Positions 45,193-52,220 of a DNA stretch of 64,000 nucleotides are shown piece by piece (within the stretch, counting starts at the first letter, position 1; every line of letters begins with the position of its first letter). This DNA is from UBA4427 sp046351135 (GTDB taxonomy: Bacteria; Myxococcota_A; UBA9160; UBA4427). Under the pieces are notes generated by a model that saw only the letters and a list, made by a program, of their open reading frames with translations, was not told the origin of the DNA and made no database searches. Made by a program: the position numbers and the translations under genes. The DNA lies in the NCBI GenBank assembly GCA_046351135.1, contig JAXLZA010000011.1, positions 62,001-126,000 on the forward strand, read 5' to 3'.

Positions 45193-46221
45193 ATGAAGGT
45201 CGCCGTCTACACCGGCCCCCGCGAGCCCTTCTCCATCGAGGAGCGACCGACGCCCACGCCCGGCCCCGACGAGCTCCTCGTCCGGATCGGCCGCTGCGGC
45301 ATCTGCGCGACCGACGTCAGCACCTGGACCGGCGACGCCGGCATGGAGACGAACAAGGTCTACGGCCACGAGTTCGCCGGCGAGGTCGTGGCCCGGGGCG
45401 AGCGCGTCACGGGAATCCCGATCGGGGCGCTCGTGACCGCCCAGTGCGTCACCGCCTGTGGGCGCTGCGAGGAGTGCGCGCGAGGGCATCTCTGCTTCTG
45501 CCCCGAGTGGAAGCAGCACGCGACCGGAGGATTCGGTCAGTTCATGACGATTCCCGAGCGCGAGGCCTACGTGCTGCCGCCGCCGCTCACCGTCGAGGAC
45601 GGTGCCCTCGTCGAGCCCCTCGCGGTCGGGCTGCGCGGGGTGCGGCTCGCCGGGGTCGAGACGGGGGCGCGCGTGCTGGTGCTGGGGGCGGGACCGATCG
45701 GGCTCTGCGCCGCGTACTGGGCGAAGCGCCGGGGCGCCGCGAAGGTCGTCGTCGCGGCCCCTTCCGATCGACGTCGATCCTTCGCCCTCGCGATGGGCGC
45801 AGACGCCTTCGTCCTGAACGCGTCCGAATCGGAGGAGGCCGCGCGCGCGACCGAAGCGCAGATTCGCGACGCCCTCGGCGGGGCACCCGACGCCGTCTTC
45901 GAGTGCGCGGGATTCCCCGGCGCGGTCATGCAGGCGATGAACGCGATCCGCGCCAAGGGGACGATCGTCTGCATGGGCTACGGGCTGCATCCCGAGACGA
46001 TCCTCACGGGCGTGCCGCTCTTCAAGGAGCTCTGCGTGCGGTTCTCGATGACCTACGACCGCAGCGACTATCAGGAGGTCATCGCGACGCTGGCCGCCGG
46101 CCACCTCGAGCCGCGCTGCATGATCACGAAGACGATCCCGCTCGAGGATCTCACCACGACGATCGAAGGGCTCGTCGCCCGGGCGCCGGAGTGCAAGGTC
46201 ATGGTCGATCCCTGGGCCTGA
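45193..46221 (+). CDS. Zinc-binding medium-chain dehydrogenase (sorbitol/threonine-DH type)
   Basis: 342 residues. MKVAVYTGPREPF starts the fold; catalytic ligands are in CGICATDVSTW and YGHEFAG, the structural zinc site CGRCEECARGHLCFC is intact, and ARVLVLGAGPIGLCAAYWA is the NAD(P) site. Typical MDR polyol/secondary-alcohol dehydrogenase; exact substrate unknown. Only 10 bp separate it from the DUF1214 gene, so they are likely co-transcribed. A palindromic hairpin follows its stop. Confidence 0.93.
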   Translation: MKVAVYTGPREPFSIEERPTPTPGPDELLVRIGRCGICATDVSTWTGDAGMETNKVYGHEFAGEVVARGERVTGIPIGALVTAQCVTACGRCEECARGHLCFCPEWKQHATGGFGQFMTIPEREAYVLPPPLTVEDGALVEPLAVGLRGVRLAGVETGARVLVLGAGPIGLCAAYWAKRRGAAKVVVAAPSDRRRSFALAMGADAFVLNASESEEAARATEAQIRDALGGAPDAVFECAGFPGAVMQAMNAIRAKGTIVCMGYGLHPETILTGVPLFKELCVRFSMTYDRSDYQEVIATLAAGHLEPRCMITKTIPLEDLTTTIEGLVARAPECKVMVDPWA

Positions 46222-46228
46222 GCCCGAG

Positions 46229-46242
46229 CGGGATCGATCCCG
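46229..46242. terminator. Short palindrome between convergent genes
   Basis: CGGGATCGATCCCG, a perfect 14-bp palindrome, occupies the 38-bp gap between the convergent MDR and cysA stops. No T tract follows on either strand. A weak bidirectional terminator is possible. Confidence 0.35.
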
Positions 46243-46259
46243 AGAGCCGGTCTGCGCCC

Positions 46260-47393
46260 TCAGCCCTGCTTCGTGCGCCTGCGCGTCGCCGCCACCCCGA
46301 CTGCGTCGTGCCCCGTCACCGGCCCCGGACGGCGGACGGCGGAGGCCGGGTAGACGCTGAACTGCAGCAGACGCAGGTGGAGCCGCGCGCCGGGGACGAC
46401 GCTCGGCGTGTCGTGATGCAGGTGCGGGATCTCGATCTGGATGAGATCGCCCGTCGCGACGACGCGGGCATCGGCGTGGACGAGGGGGCCGGTGCGCAGG
46501 ATGTCGTCGACGACGACCTCGAGCCCGGGCTGGTCGGGGGCGCCGACGCGCAGGTCGACGGGGCGGACGTAGAGGGCGCCCGGACCGCTCTCGTGGATCG
46601 CATCCGTGACCAGCGGCTTCGTGCTGCCGGGCAGGAAGACCTCGCGGCCCTTGACCTCGACGGGCAGGACGTTGGCGTTGCCGAGGAACTCGAAGACGAA
46701 GGGCGACGCCGGCTTCTCGTACACCGTCTCGACCGCGCCGACCTGGGCGATCCGGCCCCGGTCCATCACGACGATCTTGTCCGCGACCTCCATCGCCTCC
46801 TCCTGATCGTGGGTGACGAAGACGGTCGTGATGTGGAGCTCGTCGTGGAGCCTGCGCAGCCAGCGCCGGAGGTCCTTCCGGACCTTCGCGTCGAGGGCAC
46901 CGAACGGCTCGTCGAGGAGCAGGACCTTCGGTTCGACCGCCAGCGCCCGGGCCAAAGCGACGCGCTGCCGCTGGCCACCGGAGAGCTGGGCCGGATGGCG
47001 CCCCGAGAGCCCCGAGAGCTGGACCAGCTCGAGCAGGCCCTCGACCCGCTTCGCGATCTCGGCCTTCGGCAGCCGGTCCCGTCGGCGCTGCACCGTCAGC
47101 CCGAACGCCACGTTCTCGAAGACCGTCATGTGGCGGAAGAGCGCGTAGTGCTGGAACACGAAGCCGACGCGGCGGTCACGGACCGCGACCCGGGTCATGT
47201 CGCTGCCGTGGAAGAGGATGCGGCCGCCGTCGGCGTGCTCGAGGCCGGCGATGATGCGCAGGAGCGTCGTCTTCCCGCAGCCCGAGGGACCGAGCAGCGC
47301 GATCAGCTCGCCCGTCGGGATCTCGAGGGAGACCGAGTCGAGGGCGCGGAAGGCGGCGAACTGCTTCGAGACGGACTCGATCTGGATGCTCAT
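46260..47393 (-). CDS. cysA: Sulfate/thiosulfate ABC transporter ATP-binding protein
   Basis: 377 residues. ABC motifs: Walker A LGPSGCGKTTLLR (~34-46), Q-loop VFQHYALF, signature LSGGQRQRVALARAL, Walker B VLLLDEPFGALDAKV and the H-loop VFVTHDQEE. A C-terminal TOBE-like part (~240-350, NVLPVEVKGREVFLPG) is typical of CysA. It energises sulfate import through CysT/CysW. ATG 47393 shares ATGA with the cysW stop. The C-terminal tail is Arg/Thr-rich. Last gene of the sulfate operon. Confidence 0.95.
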   Translation of the reverse strand: MSIQIESVSKQFAAFRALDSVSLEIPTGELIALLGPSGCGKTTLLRIIAGLEHADGGRILFHGSDMTRVAVRDRRVGFVFQHYALFRHMTVFENVAFGLTVQRRRDRLPKAEIAKRVEGLLELVQLSGLSGRHPAQLSGGQRQRVALARALAVEPKVLLLDEPFGALDAKVRKDLRRWLRRLHDELHITTVFVTHDQEEAMEVADKIVVMDRGRIAQVGAVETVYEKPASPFVFEFLGNANVLPVEVKGREVFLPGSTKPLVTDAIHESGPGALYVRPVDLRVGAPDQPGLEVVVDDILRTGPLVHADARVVATGDLIQIEIPHLHHDTPSVVPGARLHLRLLQFSVYPASAVRRPGPVTGHDAVGVAATRRRTKQG

Positions 47394-48319
47394 CGGACGG
47401 TCTCCTGGGCAGCGGTGCCCCCGGCGGCGGAATGGCGATCACGCTCGGCGACCCACTCGACGGTCGTCTTCGCGACCAGGGTGACGAGCGCCAGCATCGC
47501 GAGCAGCGACGCGAACGCGAAGGCCGCGACGAAGTTGTACTCGTTGTAGAGGATCTCGACGTGGAGAGGCAGCGTGTTCGTCTTGCCGCGGATGTGGCCG
47601 CTCACGACCGACACCGCGCCGAATTCCCCCATCGCCCGCGCGTTGCAGAGGATGACGCCGTAGAGGAGCGCCCACTTCACGTTCGGCAGCGTCACCCGGA
47701 AGAAGGTCTGCCAGCCGCTCGCGCCGAGGGTGAGCGCCGCCTGCTCCTCCTCCGTCCCCTGCTCCTCCATCAACGGGATGACCTCCCGCGCGACGAACGG
47801 GAAGGTCACGAAGATCGTCGACAGGATGATGCCCGGCGCGGCGAAGATGACCTGCAGGTCGTGCTCCACGAGCCAGGGACCGAACCAGCCGTAGGCGCCG
47901 TAGAGCAGGACGTAGATGAGACCGCTGATGACCGGGGAAACCGAGAACGGCAGGTCGATCAACGTGATCAAGAGCTGCTTTCCGGGGAACTCGAACTTCG
48001 CGACGCTCCAGGCCGCGGCCAGCCCGAAGACGAGGTTCAGCGGGACCGAGATCGCGACCACGAGCAGCGTCAGCCGGATCGCCGCGAGGCCCGCCGGATC
48101 GTCGAAGCTCGCGAGATAGGCGCCGAGGCCCTTGCGCAGGGCCTCGGTGAAGACCGACGCGAGCGGCAGGAAGAGGAAGAGGCCGAGGAAGACGAGGGCC
48201 AGCGTCGTCAGCGCATAGCGAACGAGCCGCGTCTCGGCGATCGCCGGTCGCGCCGCGCGGCGCGAGGAGGCGGCGGGCGGAGCGGGCACCGAAGGCGTCG
48301 TGGGGATCGCGGCGGCCAT
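47390..48319 (-). CDS. cysW: Sulfate ABC transporter permease CysW
   Basis: 309 residues, six membrane helices after a ~30-residue Ala/Pro-rich cytoplasmic start. The EAA loop EEEQAALTLGASGWQTFFRV and the following ALLYGVILCNARAMGEFGAV identify the CysW permease, which pairs with CysT to form the sulfate channel. The 3' end overlaps cysA by 4 bp; the start lies 2 bp after the cysT stop, so all three are tightly coupled. ATG 48319 begins the Ala-rich leader. Confidence 0.95.
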   Translation of the reverse strand: MAAAIPTTPSVPAPPAASSRRAARPAIAETRLVRYALTTLALVFLGLFLFLPLASVFTEALRKGLGAYLASFDDPAGLAAIRLTLLVVAISVPLNLVFGLAAAWSVAKFEFPGKQLLITLIDLPFSVSPVISGLIYVLLYGAYGWFGPWLVEHDLQVIFAAPGIILSTIFVTFPFVAREVIPLMEEQGTEEEQAALTLGASGWQTFFRVTLPNVKWALLYGVILCNARAMGEFGAVSVVSGHIRGKTNTLPLHVEILYNEYNFVAAFAFASLLAMLALVTLVAKTTVEWVAERDRHSAAGGTAAQETVR

Positions 48320-48321
48320 GC

Positions 48322-49158
48322 TCAGGCGGTCCTCCGGTAGCGCCCGGCGTAGCGCTGCAGGCCGTTCACGACGAGGAGCATCGCGAAGGAGATGATGAGC
48401 ATCGACGCCCCGAGCGCCGTGGCGCCCGCCGTGTCGTACTGCTCGAGCTTCGTGATGATGAGGAGCGGCACGATCTCCGTCTTCATCGGCATGTTGTCGC
48501 TGATGAAGACGACGGAGCCGTACTCTCCGACGGCCCGGGCGAAGGCGAGCGTGAATCCCGTCAGCATCGCCGGCAGGACGGTGGGCAGGATGACGCGACG
48601 CAGGGTCTGGAGTCGATTCGCACCGAGCGTCGCCGCCGCCTCCTCGATCTCGGCGTCGAGGTCCTCGAGCGCGGGCTGGAGCGTGCGCACGACGAAGGGC
48701 AGCCCGATGAAGGTCAGCGCGAGGACGATGCCGAGGGGCTGGTAGACGGCCTGGATGCCGACGGCCTCGAGATGTCGCCCGATCCAGCCCTCCGGCGCGT
48801 AGAGGGTGACGAGCGCGATGCCCGAGACCGCCGTCGGCAGCGCGAAGGGCAGATCGACCATCGCGTCGACGACGCGCTTGCCCGCGAACGGATACCGGAC
48901 CAGCACCCACGCCACGACGAAGCCGAACACGACGTTGATCGAGGCGGCGAGCAGCGAAGCACCGAAGGTCAGGCGATAGGCCGCCAGCACCCGCGGCGCC
49001 GCGATCGTCGCCCAGAAGGCGTCGAAGCCGAGACCGCCGGCCTTCACGAACATCGCCGTGAGGGGCAGCAGCACGATCACGCTCAGGTAGAAGACCGTGT
49101 ATCCGAGGGTGAGCCCGAAGCCGGGGATCACGCGCCGACTGCGTCCGAAACGGTTCAT
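48322..49158 (-). CDS. cysT: Sulfate ABC transporter permease CysT
   Basis: 278 residues, six membrane helices. Conserved CysT segments: FYLSVIVLLPLTAMFVKA, the EAA loop EEAAATLGANRLQTLRRVILP and AFARAVGEYGSVVFISDNMP. It forms the other half of the membrane channel. ATG 49158 lies 55 bp downstream of the sbp stop. Family and order (sbp-cysT-cysW-cysA) are the classic sulfate uptake operon. Confidence 0.95.
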   Translation of the reverse strand: MNRFGRSRRVIPGFGLTLGYTVFYLSVIVLLPLTAMFVKAGGLGFDAFWATIAAPRVLAAYRLTFGASLLAASINVVFGFVVAWVLVRYPFAGKRVVDAMVDLPFALPTAVSGIALVTLYAPEGWIGRHLEAVGIQAVYQPLGIVLALTFIGLPFVVRTLQPALEDLDAEIEEAAATLGANRLQTLRRVILPTVLPAMLTGFTLAFARAVGEYGSVVFISDNMPMKTEIVPLLIITKLEQYDTAGATALGASMLIISFAMLLVVNGLQRYAGRYRRTA

Positions 49159-49213
49159 GCCGTCCTCCCGGGCCGCGCCGGCCGCGTGATCCCCTCCGCC
49201 TCCGGGCGGACGA

Positions 49214-50326
49214 TCACGGGACGTAGATGCGGTCGAAGATCCCGCCGTCGTTGAAGTGGGCCTGCTGCGCCTTCGTCCAGCCGCCGAAGACGTCGTCGAT
49301 CGTGACGAGGCGGAGCTTCGGGAAGCGCGCGAGGTCCTTCGGATCGGCGTGCTTCGGCTCGATCGGCCGGAAGTAGTGCTTCGCGGCGAGCTTCTGGCCG
49401 ATCGGCGAGTAGAGGTACTGGAGATAGGCCTCCGCGACCGGCCGCACCCCGTGCTTGTCCGCGACCGCGTCGACCACGGTCACCGGCGGCTGCGCCAGGA
49501 TCGAGAGCGACGGCACCACGATCTCGAACTGCCCCGCCCCGAACTCGTCGAGGGCGAGAAAGGCCTCGTTCTCCCAGGTGACGAGCACGTCGCCGAGCTT
49601 GCGCTGCACGAAGGTGTTGGTCGCACCGCGCGCCCCCGAGTCGAGCACCGGCACGTTCTTGAAGAACTGCTGCATGTAGGTCTGCGCCTTCGCCTCCGCC
49701 GCCTTCACCGCCGGCTGGGCCGCCGGATCCTTCAGCTTGGCGAGGTCTCCGAGCTCGCGTTCGAGCACCCACGCCCAGGCCGCGAGATAGTTCCAGCGCG
49801 CACCGCCGGAGGTCTTCGGGTTGGGCGTGATGACGCCGACGCCCGGCTTCACGAGATCGCCCCAGTCCTTGATCTGCTTGGGATTGCCCTTGCGGACGAG
49901 GAAGACGATCGTCGAGGTGTAGGGCGAGCTCTGGGCCGGCAGGCGCGACTGCCAGTTGGCCGGGATCCGCTTCGTCCGCTCGGCGATCTGATCGATGTCG
50001 TAGGAGAGCGCGAGGGTGACGACGTCCGCCTCGAGCCCGTCGATCACTGCCCGCGCCTGGGCCCCGGCCCCGCCGTGGGACATGTCGACGGTCACGTCAT
50101 CGCCGGTCTTCGCCTTCCAGGCGCGCGCGAACTCGGCGTTGAACTCGCGGTAGAACTCGCGCGTCGGGTCGTACGAGACGTTCAGGAGATGGACCGACTT
50201 CGCCCCCGCGGCGCCCGCCCCGAGCAGGAGCAGACCGAGCGCGACCGCCCGGGCCGTCCGGACCAGGGTCCGCAGCGCGACGCGCCCGCCCCGGCTCTTC
50301 TTCAACGAGATCCCCAGCACCCTCAT
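49214..50326 (-). CDS. sbp: Periplasmic sulfate-binding protein
   Basis: 370 residues. An unusually long signal peptide (~1-42, cleaved near AGA) precedes the mature start. The sulfate-binding signature LLNVSYDPTREFYREFN and DMSHGGAGAQARAVIDGLEA (P-loop-like anion site) are diagnostic of Sbp/CysP proteins; TPNPKTSGGARWNYLAAW follows. It delivers sulfate or thiosulfate to CysTW. ATG 50326 has GGGGAGG eight bases upstream. A near-consensus sigma-54 promoter lies ~46 bp upstream, which is unusual for sulfate uptake (normally CysB with housekeeping sigma factor). Confidence 0.95.
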   Translation of the reverse strand: MRVLGISLKKSRGGRVALRTLVRTARAVALGLLLLGAGAAGAKSVHLLNVSYDPTREFYREFNAEFARAWKAKTGDDVTVDMSHGGAGAQARAVIDGLEADVVTLALSYDIDQIAERTKRIPANWQSRLPAQSSPYTSTIVFLVRKGNPKQIKDWGDLVKPGVGVITPNPKTSGGARWNYLAAWAWVLERELGDLAKLKDPAAQPAVKAAEAKAQTYMQQFFKNVPVLDSGARGATNTFVQRKLGDVLVTWENEAFLALDEFGAGQFEIVVPSLSILAQPPVTVVDAVADKHGVRPVAEAYLQYLYSPIGQKLAAKHYFRPIEPKHADPKDLARFPKLRLVTIDDVFGGWTKAQQAHFNDGGIFDRIYVP

Positions 50327-50371
50327 CACGATCCTCCCCGGAGGCCCCGTACGACGCTCCATGCGCCCGTA

Positions 50372-50387
50372 CGCAACCCCCATGCCA
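50372..50387 (-). promoter_or_regulatory. Predicted sigma-54 (-24/-12) promoter for sbp-cysTWA
   Basis: TGGCATGGGGGTTGCG on the minus strand aligns with the sigma-54 consensus TGGCAC-N5-TTGCA with only two deviations (C to T at one position, final A to G). GG and GC are exactly 10 bp apart. The predicted start site (~50361) leaves a ~35-nt leader to the sbp ATG at 50326. A 12-bp motif shared with the neighbouring porin promoter lies 78-89 bp further upstream (50465-50476). Confidence 0.7.
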
Positions 50388-50464
50388 GTCGTCGGCAGCG
50401 CCCTGGAACCGCCCAGAGCCCCGGCCGCCGGCCCTGCTCGATGAAATCCGTCAAATGCACCCGT

Positions 50465-50476
50465 GATATCTGCGGG
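50465..50476. promoter_or_regulatory. Candidate activator site (copy near sbp)
   Basis: GATATCTGCGGG matches GATATTTGCTGG at 52180-52191 in 10 of 12 positions. It lies 78-89 bp upstream of the sbp -24 element, the usual distance for enhancer-binding protein sites. It also spans the extreme 3' side of the intergenic gap below the porin stop. Confidence 0.4.
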
Positions 50477-50493
50477 CCGTGCCCCGCCCCGGC

Positions 50494-52002
50494 CTACTCG
50501 AAGGCAAAGACCGTGAGCTCGACGTAGGCGAAGTGCGAATCGGCGTTCCGGCCCAGGCGGGTCGGGAAGCGCCCCGGATCGAAGTAGGCGTACCCCACGT
50601 TGGCCTTGATCCGGGAGGTGATCGGGAAGCGCGCCCGGACGTTGTACTCGTGGCCGAGGAAGCGGCCGCTGCGCCCCGTCGGGTCGGAGAGGCCGGTGGC
50701 GTTCCAGCGATCCGAGCCGCTCGCGAGCCAGTAGACCACGTACGCCGTGTCGATCTTGACGTCCTTCCAGGGCTCGATGGCGAGCAGGAGCTTCGGCGTG
50801 TTGACGTTCTCCTCCTGGATGTAGTCGTTGCTCGACCAGGGCCGGGAGAAGCCGAAGAGGCGGTCGAAGCGGTTGTCCTGGTGGTCGTTGGGATCGCGAT
50901 CTCCGGAGACGTAGCCGTAGAAGGCGCCGATGCGGGGCTTCCAGGCATGATCGAAGGTCCAGCCGACGTCGACCGTCGCGGCCCAGGCGCGGTGGACCCG
51001 CGCCCCGACTTCGCCCCCCTGGAAGAGACCCGAAACGTCGTAGTCGAAGCCGGTCTTGCCCGCCGGCCCGTAGGCGCGCAGGGCCACGGTATGGATCTCG
51101 CGATCGACGACGGCGGCGCCGCCGCCGTTCTGGACGAGGCCGAACCAGTAGGGCTCGAGCGTGACCCACTTCGACAGGCCGCGGTAATGGCCGACCGCGC
51201 CGTAGAACCACTGATCTTCGATCCCGCGATCGACGTGGGTCTTCAGTCGGTCGAGGGGCTGGAGCGCGAAGAAGTCCGCGCTCCAGTCGTTCTGGTCGCG
51301 GCCGAGGGTGACCCGGACGCCCTGGAAGGAGTTCGTCGTGTTGCGCCACTCGTTGCGGGCGATGAGGCGCCGATCGAGCAGCTCGAAGGCCATCCGCCCG
51401 CCGCGGATCGAGACGGGCCGGCCCTGGCCGAGGCCATTCTCGAAGTAGAGCTCGGCGAAGGCCTGCAGGGGCTCGAGCGTGTTGACGTCCCGGTTGTCGC
51501 GCGGGAACTGGCTGAAATAGCGCCGCGAGTCCTGCAGCTCGATCGCGAAGCGGAAGGGATCGAGGATCTTGCGGATCCCGAAGTAGGCCCGCGTGCGCAG
51601 CAGCAGCGGGTTGTCGGTCGCCTGCTCGTCCCGGCGCAGGTCGTTGCGGCGGTACTCGTAGCGGGATCGCTGCTCGAATCCGAGATCGAGCCAGTCGAGC
51701 TCCTTCGTGCCGGGCAACCCCGTCGCCGAGAGGTTGCGCACGTAGGCCGGCGGATCGCTCTCGCGCTTGGTGCCGTAGCTGCGCGGCTCGACGTAGTAGT
51801 CGGAGGAGGCCGGAGCAGCCGGAGCGGCCGGAGCGACAGCCTTCGCCTCTCCCTCCGACGCCGCCGTGCCGGGCATCCCGATCCCCTCGACCAGCAGGAA
51901 GCCGAGCACGGCCGCCCATCGCGCCCCGCGGCCCGCGCGCGGCCGACCCCGGTCCCCCTGCCCGCCGCGAAGACGAGCGAACGAAGCTCCGAACCAATCC
52001 AC
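50494..52002 (-). CDS. Alginate-export-family outer-membrane porin
   Basis: 502 residues. A signal-like region (~25-50) leads to a beta-barrel of the Alginate_exp family: RSRYEYRRNDLRRDEQATDN, LLLRTRAYFGIRKILDPF, alternating strands throughout and a C-terminal aromatic residue (ELTVFAFE). Family members form outer-membrane channels for sugars or other anions; here a sulfur compound is inferred from the neighbours. GTG 52002 is chosen because GGGGAGGGG sits just upstream; a longer in-frame GTG (52023) would cover that site. It is 167 bp upstream of sbp and divergent from the sigma-54 activator gene. A -24/-12 promoter is seen at 52096-52111. Confidence 0.88.
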   Translation of the reverse strand: MDWFGASFARLRGGQGDRGRPRAGRGARWAAVLGFLLVEGIGMPGTAASEGEAKAVAPAAPAAPASSDYYVEPRSYGTKRESDPPAYVRNLSATGLPGTKELDWLDLGFEQRSRYEYRRNDLRRDEQATDNPLLLRTRAYFGIRKILDPFRFAIELQDSRRYFSQFPRDNRDVNTLEPLQAFAELYFENGLGQGRPVSIRGGRMAFELLDRRLIARNEWRNTTNSFQGVRVTLGRDQNDWSADFFALQPLDRLKTHVDRGIEDQWFYGAVGHYRGLSKWVTLEPYWFGLVQNGGGAAVVDREIHTVALRAYGPAGKTGFDYDVSGLFQGGEVGARVHRAWAATVDVGWTFDHAWKPRIGAFYGYVSGDRDPNDHQDNRFDRLFGFSRPWSSNDYIQEENVNTPKLLLAIEPWKDVKIDTAYVVYWLASGSDRWNATGLSDPTGRSGRFLGHEYNVRARFPITSRIKANVGYAYFDPGRFPTRLGRNADSHFAYVELTVFAFE

Positions 52003-52095
52003 GACACCCCTCCCCTGCTCCACCGGATCGCGACGCCCGACGGCAGCCCGCGCGAGCGAACCCGGCCGCGTCCTTCCGGGATCGCGCAGCCCGAC

Positions 52096-52111
52096 TGCAA
52101 CGGCCGTGCCC
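52096..52111 (-). promoter_or_regulatory. Predicted sigma-54 (-24/-12) promoter for the porin gene
   Basis: GGGCACGGCCGTTGCA on the minus strand matches TGGCACG-N4-TTGCA in every conserved position except the first base, with GG and GC exactly 10 bp apart. The start site would be near 52085, giving a ~83-nt leader to GTG 52002. Two copies of a TATTTGC-containing motif lie 69-107 bp upstream. Confidence 0.78.
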
Positions 52112-52179
52112 GGCCAGCGAGAGCGCTGGAAAGCCGTCGCCGGCGTGCGGGAAGCAAAGATTCCGTCTCTTTTACCGGG

Positions 52180-52218
52180 GATATTTGCTGGCTCATGGCG
52201 CCCCGTGCTATTTGCCGG
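52180..52218. promoter_or_regulatory. Candidate activator sites, paired (near porin promoter)
   Basis: GATATTTGCTGG (52180-52191) and GCTATTTGCCGG (52207-52218) are direct copies 27 bp apart, 69-107 bp upstream of the porin -24 element and ending 2 bp before the activator's start codon. AGCAAA at 52153-52158 is an inverted half-match. This position would allow both activation of the porin promoter and autoregulation of the activator gene. Confidence 0.4.
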
Positions 52219-52220
52219 AC

